From JBFHNV01 sp965365655 (GTDB lineage: Bacteria > Pseudomonadota > Gammaproteobacteria > HK1): a stretch of DNA of 35,677 bases. The stretch lies in contig CBDUCN010000010.1 of assembly GCA_965365655.1 (NCBI GenBank), positions 1 to 35,677 of the forward strand. The letters run 5' to 3'. A program made the translations under genes and the position numbers. How positions within the stretch are numbered: position 1 is the first letter of the stretch; each line of letters starts with the position of its first letter. Shown piece after piece: positions 17,044 through 24,835 of the stretch. A model generated the notes under the pieces. The model had not been told where the DNA came from. It was given only the letters and a program-made list of their open reading frames with translations, and made no database searches.

Positions 17044-17739
17044 ATGCAGCGCATCATGCTTCTCAATCCCAAGGGTGGGTGCGGGAAGACCACGATCGCC
17101 ACCAGCCTCGCGAGCTACTACGCGGCCGGCGGCAGCGAGACCGCGCTGGTGGACTACGACAGCCAGGGATCGAGCACGCGCTGGCTGGCGGCGCGCCCGC
17201 CGGAGCTGGACGCGATCCACGGCCTCGCCGCGTGGCGGATGCCGGCGGGCGTGACCCGCGCATGGCAGATGCGGCTGCCGGTGGGCGTGGAGCGCGTCGT
17301 CGTGGACACCGCGGCGGGCCTGAGCCTGACCCAGATCCCGGACATGGTGCATCGCGCGGACACCATCGTGGTGCCGGTCCTCGCCTCGCGCATCGACATG
17401 GACGCGGCGGCGGACTTCCTGGAGAACCTGGGCAAGCAGCCCCTGGTGCGCGACGGCTCGAAGCGCGTCGCGGTCGTCGGCAACCGGGTGCGCGGCAACC
17501 GTCGCCTGGTGCGCGAGCTCAAGGCCTTTCTCGCCGAGCAGGCGTTCCCGTTCATCGCGACGCTGCGCGAATCCAGCAACTACGAGCGCGCGGCGGAGCT
17601 GGGCGTCGGCATCCACGACCTCGAGGGTGCGCGCTCGCAGACCGACCGCGACCAGTGGCGCCCGCTGCTGGCGTGGCTGGAGGGCGGGCGCCTCGGCGCT
17701 GCCGGCGGCGCTCACCGGGCGGCCAGCCTGGACGGCTGA
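17044..17739 (+). CDS. Orphan ParA/MinD-family ATPase
   Basis: The product has 231 residues. It begins with the deviant Walker A of the ParA/MinD class (MLLNPKGGCGKTTIATSLA, signature lysine at residue 11), followed by switch I LVDYDSQGSSTRW (about 39-51) and the Walker B-like VVVDTAAGLS near 92. No membrane-targeting helix of the MinD type is seen at the C-terminus. Such ATPases position DNA, chemoreceptors, carboxysomes or other cargo by nucleoid gradients, normally with a ParB-like partner; none is encoded beside it, so the cargo is unknown. The ATG at 17044 sets the motif in its usual place at the very N-terminus; an in-frame extension to 16972 looks non-coding. It is convergent with pgk and preceded by a candidate promoter. 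Confidence 0.9.
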   Translation: MQRIMLLNPKGGCGKTTIATSLASYYAAGGSETALVDYDSQGSSTRWLAARPPELDAIHGLAAWRMPAGVTRAWQMRLPVGVERVVVDTAAGLSLTQIPDMVHRADTIVVPVLASRIDMDAAADFLENLGKQPLVRDGSKRVAVVGNRVRGNRRLVRELKAFLAEQAFPFIATLRESSNYERAAELGVGIHDLEGARSQTDRDQWRPLLAWLEGGRLGAAGGAHRAASLDG

Positions 17740-17819
17740 CCGGCGGCGTCGCGCCGCGTCTACGGGCGGGGGCCGGCGCGGCCGGCCTCAGCGCAGCGCT
17801 TCGCCGTTCCCGTGCGCTC

Positions 17820-18998
17820 TCAGGCGGCGCGCTGCTCGAGCATCGCGACCGCGGGCAGCGTCTTGCCTTCGAGGTACTCCAGGAACGCGCCGCCGCCGGT
17901 GGAGACGTAGGACACCGCGCCGGAGATGCCGAACTGGTCGATGGCGGCCAGCGTGTCGCCGCCGCCGGCGATCGAGAACGCGCTGCTCGCGGCGATGGCC
18001 TCGGCGAGCGTGCGCGTGCCGCCGGCGAAGGCGGGGATCTCGAAGACCCCCAGCGGGCCGTTCCACACGATCGTGCCGGCCTCGCCCATCAGGCCCGCGA
18101 GGCGCTGAGCGGTGCGCGGGCCCACGTCCAGGATCAGGTCGTCGTCCGCGACGCCGGACACGTCGATGGTGCGCGCCTCGGCGTCCGGCGCGAGCGCCTT
18201 CGCGACGACCACGTCCTCGGGCACCGGGATCTCGGCGCCGCGCCGCGTGGCGGCGTCCATCAGCCGCCGCGCGACCGGCACCAGGTCCGCCTCGTACAGG
18301 CTCGCGCCCACGCCGTGCCCGGCCGCGGCGATGAAGGTGTTCGCGATGCCGCCGCCCACCACGAGGCGGTCCACCTTCTCGATCAGCGACTCCAGCACCT
18401 CCAGCTTGGTGGACACCTTGGCGCCGCCGACCACCGCGACCATCGGCCGCGCCGGCTTCGCGAGCGCCTTGTCCAGCGCGTCCAGCTCGGCCGCCAGCAG
18501 CGGCCCGGCGCAGGCCACCGGCGCGAAGCGCGCGACGCCGTGGGTGGAGGCCTGCGCGCGGTGCGCGGTGCCGAACGCGTCCATCACGAACACGTCGCAC
18601 AGCGCCGCCATGCGCCGCGCCAGCGCCTCGTCGTCCTTGCCCTCGCCGGCGTTGAAGCGCACGTTCTCACACAGCACCACCTCGCCGTCGGCGAGGTCGA
18701 GGCCGTCCAGCCACTCGGCCGTGAAGCCCACCGGGCGCCCGAGCAGCGCCTGCAGCCGCGCCGCGACCGGCTCGAGGCTGTACTTCGCGTCCGGCTGGCC
18801 CTCGGTGGGCCGGCCCAGGTGCGAGAGCAGCATCACCTTCGCCTTCGCGCGCACCGCCGCCTCGATCGTCGGCAGGCTCGCGCGGATGCGCGCGTCGTTC
18901 GCGACCTTCCCGTCCTTCACCGGCACGTTCAGATCCTCGCGGATCAGCACGCGCTTGCCGGCGAGATCGAGGTCGGTCATGCGGATGAACCCGGGCAT
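17820..18998 (-). CDS. pgk: Phosphoglycerate kinase
   Basis: The product is a 392-residue enzyme catalysing reversible transfer of phosphate between 1,3-bisphosphoglycerate and ADP in glycolysis, gluconeogenesis and the Calvin cycle. Visible hallmarks are the N-terminal MTDLDLAGKRVLIREDLNVP, the substrate arginine segment DARIRASLPTI, SHLGRPTEG, the hinge region ending GGAKVSTKLEVL, and the C-terminal nucleotide-binding SIAGGGDTLAAI followed by VSTGGGAFLEYLEGKTLP. Length is normal. The start at 18998 gives MPGFIRMTDLDL, matching the layout of the E. coli protein (MSVIKMTDLDL); an alternative ATG is at 18980. It lies 12 bases after gap and is the last gene of tkt-gap-pgk; the usual pyk and fba that often follow in proteobacteria are not here. 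Confidence 0.98.
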   Translation of the reverse strand: MPGFIRMTDLDLAGKRVLIREDLNVPVKDGKVANDARIRASLPTIEAAVRAKAKVMLLSHLGRPTEGQPDAKYSLEPVAARLQALLGRPVGFTAEWLDGLDLADGEVVLCENVRFNAGEGKDDEALARRMAALCDVFVMDAFGTAHRAQASTHGVARFAPVACAGPLLAAELDALDKALAKPARPMVAVVGGAKVSTKLEVLESLIEKVDRLVVGGGIANTFIAAAGHGVGASLYEADLVPVARRLMDAATRRGAEIPVPEDVVVAKALAPDAEARTIDVSGVADDDLILDVGPRTAQRLAGLMGEAGTIVWNGPLGVFEIPAFAGGTRTLAEAIAASSAFSIAGGGDTLAAIDQFGISGAVSYVSTGGGAFLEYLEGKTLPAVAMLEQRAA

Positions 18999-19010
18999 GG
19001 CGGCGGCTGC

Positions 19011-20024
19011 TCAGGGCGCGCTCATCAGCGCGATGGTGGTGTCCAGCATGCGGTTGGAGAAGCCCCACTCGTTGTCGTACCACGACACCACCTTCACCAG
19101 GCGGCCGTCGATGACCTTCGTGAGCGGCGCCTCGTAGGTCGACGACGCGGGATCGTGGTTGAAGTCGGCGCTGACCAGCGGCTCGTCGTTGTAGTTCAGC
19201 ACGCCCTTCAGCTCCTGCTCCGACGCCGCCTTCAGGATCTGGTCGATCTCGCCCTTGCTGGTCTCGCGCGCCGCGGTGAAGGTGAGATCCACCATCGACA
19301 CGTTGATCGTCGGCACGCGGATCGCGAAGCCGTCCAGCTTGCCGTTGAGCTCCGGCAGCACGAGGCCCACGGCCTTCGCGGCGCCGGTGCTGGTGGGGAT
19401 CATCGACTGCGTGGCGGAGCGCGCGCGGCGCAGATCCTTGTGGTACACGTCGGTGAGCACCTGGTCGTTGGTGTACGCGTGGATGGTCGTCATCAGGCCG
19501 CGCTCCACGCCGATCTTGTCGTGCAGCGGCTTCACCAGCGGTGCGAGGCAGTTGGTCGTGCACGACGCGTTGCTGATCACCTGGTGCGACGCGCGAAGCG
19601 TCTGGTGGTTGACGCCGTAGACCACGGTGGCGTCGACGTCGGCGCCGCCCGGCGCGGAGATGATCACCTTCTTCGCGCCGCCCTTCAGGTGCGCGCCGGC
19701 CTTCTCCTTGCTCGTGAACAAGCCGGTGGACTCGTGCACCACGTCGACCCCCATGTCGCCCCACGGCAGCTTCGACGGGTCGCGCTCCGCGAACACCCGG
19801 ATGCGGTCGCCGTTCACGACCATGTGGTCGCCGTCCACCTCCACCTTGCCGGGGAAGCGCCCGTGGGCGGTGTCGTAGCGGGTCAGGTGGGCGTTGGTCT
19901 CGGCGTCGCCCAGGTCGTTGACGGCGACGATCTGGATCTCGCCGGTGCGCCCGCTCTCGTAGAGGGCGCGGAGGATGTTGCGGCCGATGCGGCCGTAGCC
20001 GTTGATGGCAACCTTGATGGGCAT
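19011..20024 (-). CDS. gap: Type I glyceraldehyde-3-phosphate dehydrogenase
   Basis: The product is a 337-residue cytosolic enzyme that oxidises glyceraldehyde-3-phosphate to 1,3-bisphosphoglycerate, or the reverse in carbon fixation. The NAD-binding start reads INGYGRIGRNILRA. The catalytic cysteine is Cys155 in SNASCTTN and its partner His182 is in TTIHAYTNDQ. Further hallmarks are PTSTGAAKAV and the C-terminal SWYDNEWGFSNRM. An NDL sequence (around residues 36-38) after the second strand favours NAD, but cofactor choice is not certain from this alone. AAGGGAA lies upstream of the ATG at 20024. The gene is preceded by a 180-base spacer with direct repeats, so it may have its own promoter as well as read-through from tkt. 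Confidence 0.98.
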   Translation of the reverse strand: MPIKVAINGYGRIGRNILRALYESGRTGEIQIVAVNDLGDAETNAHLTRYDTAHGRFPGKVEVDGDHMVVNGDRIRVFAERDPSKLPWGDMGVDVVHESTGLFTSKEKAGAHLKGGAKKVIISAPGGADVDATVVYGVNHQTLRASHQVISNASCTTNCLAPLVKPLHDKIGVERGLMTTIHAYTNDQVLTDVYHKDLRRARSATQSMIPTSTGAAKAVGLVLPELNGKLDGFAIRVPTINVSMVDLTFTAARETSKGEIDQILKAASEQELKGVLNYNDEPLVSADFNHDPASSTYEAPLTKVIDGRLVKVVSWYDNEWGFSNRMLDTTIALMSAP

Positions 20025-20044
20025 GTCGCGTGTTCCCTTGGTCG

Positions 20045-20067
20045 TGTGGATTGGGCTATGTGGATTG
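20045..20067 (-). repeat. Two 9-bp direct repeats in the gap leader
   Basis: The plus-strand sequence TGTGGATTG occurs at 20045-20053 and again at 20059-20067, five bases apart, 21-43 bases before the gap start codon. On the coding strand this is CAATCCACA twice with a 14-base period. It could be a regulator site or a small duplication. Confidence 0.8.
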
Positions 20068-20111
20068 CATTCGAGAGTGCGTGTTCAGTACGCCGCGCCG
20101 GGCGCGTCACC

Positions 20112-20128
20112 GTGAGGTGAGGTGAGGT
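20112..20128. repeat. Short pentamer repeat upstream of gap
   Basis: GTGAG is repeated three times in tandem (20112-20126) with a partial fourth copy. It is in the tkt-gap spacer, about 90 bases before the gap start. Too short to be a clear phase-variable tract. Confidence 0.7.
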
Positions 20129-20136
20129 CGCGACCA

Positions 20137-20153
20137 CGCGCCGTGACGGCGCG
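20137..20153 (-). terminator. Short hairpin downstream of tkt
   Basis: A seven-pair GC stem (20137-20143 with 20147-20153) with a three-base TGA loop lies 52 bases past the tkt stop. It has no T-tract, so at most it may attenuate read-through into gap. Confidence 0.25.
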
Positions 20154-20204
20154 CCGCGGGCCGTGACCCCCTCCCGTGAGGACGCCCGGTACGCGCATGC
20201 CGGG

Positions 20205-22205
20205 TCAGCCTCCGAGCACCTCGCGCGCCGCCGCGGCGACGTCCTCGGGCGTCAGCCCGAACTCCGCGTATACCTCCTTGTACGGCGCCGACTCTCCGAA
20301 GCGGTCGACGCCCAGGCGCCGTCCCTCGGCGCCGACGAACTTGTACCAGTAGTCGCTGACCCCGGCCTCCACGGACACCCGGGCGGTGACGGCCGCCGGC
20401 AGCACCGACTCGCGGTAGTCCGCGGGCTGCGCGTCGAAGGCCTCCACGCACGGCATGGACACGAGGCGCGCCGCGATCCCGTCCGCGGCCAGCGCGTCCC
20501 GGGCGGCGGCGGCGATCTCGACCTCGGACCCGGTCGCGATCAGGATGACCGACGGCTGGCCCTCGCAGTCGCGAAGCACGTAGCCGCCGCGCTCGATCAG
20601 GGCGAGCTGGGACGCGCTGCGCTCCTGGTGGGCCACGTTCTGGCGGGTCAGCAGCAGCGCCGTGGGGCCGTCGGCGCGCTTCACGGCCGCCTTCCAGGCC
20701 GCCACCGTCTCCACCGCGTCGCACGGGCGCCACACCGCGACGTTGGGTATCAGGCGCAGGCATGCGGCGTGCTCCACGGCCTGGTGCGTGGGGCCGTCCT
20801 CGCCGAGGCCGATGGAGTCGTGCGTGTAGACCAGCACCTGGCGTATGCCCATCAGCGCCGCCATGCGCACCGCGTTGCGCGCGTAGTCGGAGAAGGTGAG
20901 GAAGGTGCCGGTGTACGGGATGAACCCGCCATGCAGCGCGATGCCGTTGCCGATGGCGGTCATGCCGAACTCCCGCACGCCGTAGTGCAGGTAGTTGCCG
21001 CCGGCATCGGACGCGTCGAGGACTTTCGAGCCGCTCCAGCGCGTGTTGTTCGACCCGGTGAGGTCGGCGGAGCCGCCCAGCAGCTCGGGCAGCTCGGGGC
21101 CCAGGCCTTCCAGGGCCATCTCCGAGGCCTTGCGGGTGGCCACCGTCGGAGCGTCGTCGCTGGTGCGCGACAGCACGCCGCCGGCGTGGGCGTCGAAGTC
21201 GTCCGGCAGCGCGCCCCGGGTGCGGCGCAGGAACTCCCGCGCGAGGCGCGGGTGGGCCTTGCGGTAGGCCTGGAAGCGTTCGTTCCACTCGGCTTCCGCG
21301 GCGGCGCCGCGCTGGCGGGCGTCCCAGCCGTCGGCCACGGCCTTCGGGATCTCGAACGGCGGTGCGGTCCAGCCCAGGCGCTCGCGCACCGCGGCCACCT
21401 CGTCGGCGCCGAGCGGCGCGCCGTGGGTGCCGGCGGTGCCCTGCTTGTTCGGCGAGCCGTAGCCGATCACCGTGCGCGCGCACACGAGGCTGGGGCGCGC
21501 CGTCTCCTCCCTCGCCGCACGCAGCGCCGCGTCCACCGCGTCCGCGTCGTGGCCGTCCACCGCCGGCACCACGTGCCATCCGTAGGCCTCGAAGCGTTGC
21601 GGCACGTTCTCGGTGAACCAGCCGTCCACCGGACCGTCGATGGAGATCGCGTTGTCGTCGTAGATGACGATGAGCTTGCCGAGCCCGAGGGTGCCCGCGA
21701 GCGAGCAGGCCTCGTGGGACACGCCCTCCATCAGGCAGCCGTCGCCGGCGAACACGAAGGTGTGGTGATCGACGATCACGTGCTCGTCGCGGTTGAACGC
21801 GGCGGCCAGCGCGCGCTCCGCGATGGCCATGCCGACCGCGTTCGCGAGCCCCTGGCCGAGCGGTCCGGTGGTGGTCTCCACGCCCGGCGCGTCGCCCCAC
21901 TCCGGGTGCCCGGGCGTCATCGAGCCGAGCTGGCGGAAGCGGCGGAGCTGCTCCATCGACAGGTCGTAGCCGGACAGGTGCAGCAGCGCGTAGAGCAGCA
22001 TCGAGCCGTGCCCGTTGGAGAGCACGAAGCGGTCACGGTCGGCCCAGGACGGATTTGCGGGGTTGTGCCGCAGATGGCCGTTCCACAACACTTCGGCGAT
22101 GTCGGCCATGCCCATGGGCATGCCGGGGTGCCCGGAGTTGGCGGCTTGCACCGCGTCCATGGCGAGCGCGCGGATGGCGTTGGCAAGCTCTGTGCGGGAA
22201 GGCAT
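20205..22205 (-). CDS. tkt: Transketolase
   Basis: The product is a 666-residue thiamine-diphosphate enzyme moving two-carbon ketol units in the pentose phosphate pathway and Calvin cycle. The N-terminal AANSGHPGMPMGMADIAEVL carries the conserved substrate histidine. The ThDP/metal motif runs FAGDGCLMEGVSHEA to DDNAISIDG. The catalytic Glu is in VREFGMTAIGNG of the Pyr domain, and YTHDSIGLGEDGPTHQ carries substrate-binding histidines. Length matches TktA. It is the first gene of the minus-strand tkt-gap-pgk cluster. The start at 22205 (MPSRTELANAIRAL) fits the family; the ribosome binding site is only moderate (AGGGAC). Confidence 0.98.
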   Translation of the reverse strand: MPSRTELANAIRALAMDAVQAANSGHPGMPMGMADIAEVLWNGHLRHNPANPSWADRDRFVLSNGHGSMLLYALLHLSGYDLSMEQLRRFRQLGSMTPGHPEWGDAPGVETTTGPLGQGLANAVGMAIAERALAAAFNRDEHVIVDHHTFVFAGDGCLMEGVSHEACSLAGTLGLGKLIVIYDDNAISIDGPVDGWFTENVPQRFEAYGWHVVPAVDGHDADAVDAALRAAREETARPSLVCARTVIGYGSPNKQGTAGTHGAPLGADEVAAVRERLGWTAPPFEIPKAVADGWDARQRGAAAEAEWNERFQAYRKAHPRLAREFLRRTRGALPDDFDAHAGGVLSRTSDDAPTVATRKASEMALEGLGPELPELLGGSADLTGSNNTRWSGSKVLDASDAGGNYLHYGVREFGMTAIGNGIALHGGFIPYTGTFLTFSDYARNAVRMAALMGIRQVLVYTHDSIGLGEDGPTHQAVEHAACLRLIPNVAVWRPCDAVETVAAWKAAVKRADGPTALLLTRQNVAHQERSASQLALIERGGYVLRDCEGQPSVILIATGSEVEIAAAARDALAADGIAARLVSMPCVEAFDAQPADYRESVLPAAVTARVSVEAGVSDYWYKFVGAEGRRLGVDRFGESAPYKEVYAEFGLTPEDVAAAAREVLGG

Positions 22206-22276
22206 CGGAAGTCCCTGCTGAGGGGCCGGAATCGGCCGGCCGGGGGGCGGCCTGGGGCCCCGGAAAAAGGCCCGGG

Positions 22277-22305
22277 ATTCTGACTGACGGGGGAGGCGAG
22301 CGCAA
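22277..22305 (-). promoter_or_regulatory. Weak sigma-70-like promoter for tkt
   Basis: On the minus strand TTGCGC (22305-22300) and CAGAAT (22282-22277) are 17 bases apart, in the 120-base region upstream of tkt. The match is 3/6 and 4/6, so this is only a candidate. Confidence 0.3.
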
Positions 22306-22325
22306 TTTCATCCGGGGCTTCCAGA

Positions 22326-23159
22326 ATGCGGGGCCGCGTCCCGTGGCGCGCGCTCGCCGGGCTCGCGGCGGCGCTGATCTCGCCCGGCGCGACGGCGGCG
22401 GAGCCCGTGGTGCTGCTGGTGCAGCCGCCAGCCTGGAGCGACGGCGACCGGCGCTACGACGCGGCGCCCCTGGCGGCGCTGGCCGCGGGCGTGCTGCAGC
22501 GTCCGGTGGAGGTGCTGCAGGCGGACGACGCGCTGTCGCACTGGCGCCTCGTGCGCACCCCGTGGCGCTACCAGATGGCGCTGGAGGAGCCGCAGTTCGC
22601 GGCCTGGCGCATCCGCCGGCACGGTTTCGTGGCGCTGGCGCGCGCCGCGGCGGACCGGCGGTTCGCGGTCGTGGTGCGTCCCGGAACCCTGGTGACGGCG
22701 CCGGGCGACCTGGCGGCGCGCCGCGTCGCGGCGCCGGCGCCGCCCGCGCTCGCCGCGTTGCGGCTGCTGGAGCTGTTCCCGGAGCCGGCCCGCGGGCCGC
22801 GCCTGCTGCTGCTGCCGGGCCCCGATGCCGCGCTGGAGGCCCTCGCGCGCGGGCGCGTCGACGCGGTGGTGCTCGCGCTGCGCGACGGCGAGCCGGTGCA
22901 GCGCGGCGAAGTCGCGCTGGTCACCGACGCGTCGCCGGATCGCGCGTTCTCGGTCGCGCCGGGGCTGGCCGACGAGGCGGGTACCGCGCTCACCCGTGCG
23001 CTGCGGGCCGCGTCGGAGTCGGCCGCCGGCCGCCGCGCGCTCGAAGGCGTGGGCCTGCGTGCGCTCGCACCGGCCACGGCGCAGGCGCTGGAGGACAGCG
23101 AGCGCCTGCTGCGCGGGACCTGGGGCTACCGCGACGCGCTGCCGTCGCCGCAGCGCTGA
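22326..23159 (+). CDS. Secreted PhnD/SsuA-like substrate-binding protein
   Basis: The product has 277 residues and an N-terminal signal peptide (RALAGLAAALISPGATA, cleavage near residue 24). The mature part has the shape of a periplasmic binding protein of the PhnD/SsuA/transferrin type: YDAAPLAALAAGVLQRPVEVL near the start, an AARRVAAP strand with LAALRLLELFPEP at the domain crossover (about 135-160), and ALEALARGRVDAVVLAL, the segment by which these proteins usually count down to the ligand, near 175. No ABC permease or ATPase gene is adjacent, so it may feed a sensor or a distant transporter. Identification rests on overall pattern and is moderate. It is divergent from tkt and 151 bases before the response regulator. 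Confidence 0.65.
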   Translation: MRGRVPWRALAGLAAALISPGATAAEPVVLLVQPPAWSDGDRRYDAAPLAALAAGVLQRPVEVLQADDALSHWRLVRTPWRYQMALEEPQFAAWRIRRHGFVALARAAADRRFAVVVRPGTLVTAPGDLAARRVAAPAPPALAALRLLELFPEPARGPRLLLLPGPDAALEALARGRVDAVVLALRDGEPVQRGEVALVTDASPDRAFSVAPGLADEAGTALTRALRAASESAAGRRALEGVGLRALAPATAQALEDSERLLRGTWGYRDALPSPQR

Positions 23160-23310
23160 GCGCGCGGCCCGCCATTGCGTCGCGAGGCGCGGCAACCCAC
23201 GATGCGCGACCGGCACGCGCCCACTATGATCAACGGGTTGCCGGCGCGGCCGGCGCCTTCCGGATCGACATGACAGGCTGCAGAGCGTCTTGAGCGGAAC
23301 ACCGTCGCAC

Positions 23311-24714
23311 ATGGATCGAGTCGAGCCGCGGCCCGCGCTGCTGCTGGTGGACGACGATCCGATCATCGCCGAGTCGCTGGGCTTCGTGCTCGCGGACGAC
23401 TTCGACGTGCGCATCGCCGAGAGCCGCAGCGCGGCGCTGGGGCTGCTGCGCCGGGGCGGCGGCGTGCCGGACCTCGCGCTCGTCGATCTCGGCCTGCCGC
23501 CGTCGCCGCACTCGCCGGAGGGCGGCTTCGCGCTGGTCGAGGAGCTGCTGGCGCTCAATCCCAGCATGAAGGTGCTGGTGCTGTCCGGTCAGAGCGAGCG
23601 CGAGAACGTGGCCCACGCGCTGTCGCTGGGCGCCGCCGATTTCATCCCGAAGCCCTGCGACCCGAGCCTGCTGCGCGCGCGCCTGGACCACCAGCGGATG
23701 ATCCTGGACGCGGAGCGCGCGCGCGAAGCGGTGCGTCCCGACGCGACCACGCTGCTCGGCGAGAGCGCTGCGATGGAGGATCTGCGCGCCCAGGTCCGGC
23801 GCTACGCGGACACCCCGTTCCCGGTGCTGGTGCACGGCGAGTCCGGCACCGGCAAGGAGCTCGTCGCGAAGCTGCTGCACGAGCAGGGCGAGCGCGCCGG
23901 GCAGCCGTTCCTGAGCCTGAACTGCGCGGCCTTCACGCCGGAACTGCTGGAAGCCCAGCTGTTCGGACACGCGCGGGGGGCCTTCACCGGTGCGACGAGC
24001 GCGCGGGCAGGCTTCTTCGAGGAGGCGGGCGAGGGCACCCTGCTGCTGGACGAGGTCGGGGAGTTCCCGCTGGAGCTGCAGCCGAAGCTGCTTCGCGTGC
24101 TCGAGAACGGCGAGTACTACCGCATCGGCGAGACGCGCCCGCGCCAGGCCGGCGCGCGCGTCGTGGCCGCCACCAACCGTGACCTGCAGACCGAGATCCA
24201 CGCCGGACGATTCCGCCACGACCTGTTCCATCGCCTCGGGGTGCTCGCCATCGCGGTGCCGCCGCTGCGCGCCCGTGGCCGCGACCGGCTGCTGCTGCTG
24301 GATCACTTCCGCGAGCTGTACGCCGGCAAGGTCGCGCCCTTCCGCCTGGACGAGGCCGCGGAGCGACGCTGGCTGGAGTACAGCTTCCCCGGCAACGTGC
24401 GCGAGCTTCGCAACATCGTGATCCGGCTCGGCGCGAAGCATCCCGGCGAGCGCGTCGGGCTCACCGCGCTGGAGGCGGAGCTGGACAGCGCCGCCGAGAG
24501 CACGGACCCGGACTCCCTGGCCTCGCTCGGCAGCGCGGAGTTCCGGCTCGACGAGATCCTGAGCGGCTGGGAGCAGCGCTACATCGACGCGGCGCTGCGC
24601 CTCGCGGACGGCAACCTGAGCGAGGCGGCCCGTCTCCTGGGCGTCAACCGCACCACGCTCTACGGCAAGATCCAGCGCCTGTCGCGGGAGAAGGCAACGG
24701 AGCCGGAGGACTGA
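23311..24714 (+). CDS. Sigma-54-dependent response regulator (NtrC type, PrsR-like)
   Basis: The product has 467 residues. A receiver domain (1-125) has the acidic pocket VDDDP, phospho-acceptor Asp59 in LVDLGLPP, and Lys114 in FIPKPCDP. The AAA+ domain has Walker A GESGTGKE (176-183), the sigma-54-contacting loop GAFTGA (223-228) and Walker B LLLDEVG (244-250). A Fis-type helix-turn-helix closes the protein (LSEAARLLGVNRTTLYGKIQ). All catalytic features are intact, so it should activate sigma-54 promoters on phosphorylation. The receiver resembles regulators of the PrsR (PEP-CTERM/EPS) group, but no PEP-CTERM or exosortase gene is near. I chose ATG 23311; a TTG at 23290 is possible. No histidine kinase is adjacent. 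Its position 121 bases before the MSHA-like cluster makes that cluster a likely target. Confidence 0.93.
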   Translation: MDRVEPRPALLLVDDDPIIAESLGFVLADDFDVRIAESRSAALGLLRRGGGVPDLALVDLGLPPSPHSPEGGFALVEELLALNPSMKVLVLSGQSERENVAHALSLGAADFIPKPCDPSLLRARLDHQRMILDAERAREAVRPDATTLLGESAAMEDLRAQVRRYADTPFPVLVHGESGTGKELVAKLLHEQGERAGQPFLSLNCAAFTPELLEAQLFGHARGAFTGATSARAGFFEEAGEGTLLLDEVGEFPLELQPKLLRVLENGEYYRIGETRPRQAGARVVAATNRDLQTEIHAGRFRHDLFHRLGVLAIAVPPLRARGRDRLLLLDHFRELYAGKVAPFRLDEAAERRWLEYSFPGNVRELRNIVIRLGAKHPGERVGLTALEAELDSAAESTDPDSLASLGSAEFRLDEILSGWEQRYIDAALRLADGNLSEAARLLGVNRTTLYGKIQRLSREKATEPED

Positions 24715-24835
24715 ACGGGCGCGCGCAGGTGAAGGCCGCGGGCCGCTCGACGCCGCGCCCCGCGTTGGCGCGGCGGCGCGGGAGGTCGCGGGCGGAGTCC
24801 GTGCACACGGCACTTTTCGGAACGGCTATCTAGTC

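Noticed and set aside
17079..22283. Long plus-strand frames opposite pgk, gap and tkt
   Set aside because: Antisense shadows of three unmistakable metabolic enzymes.
23225..23230. TATGAT as a -10 box before the response regulator
   Set aside because: No -35-like hexamer at 16-18 bases upstream and no extended -10.
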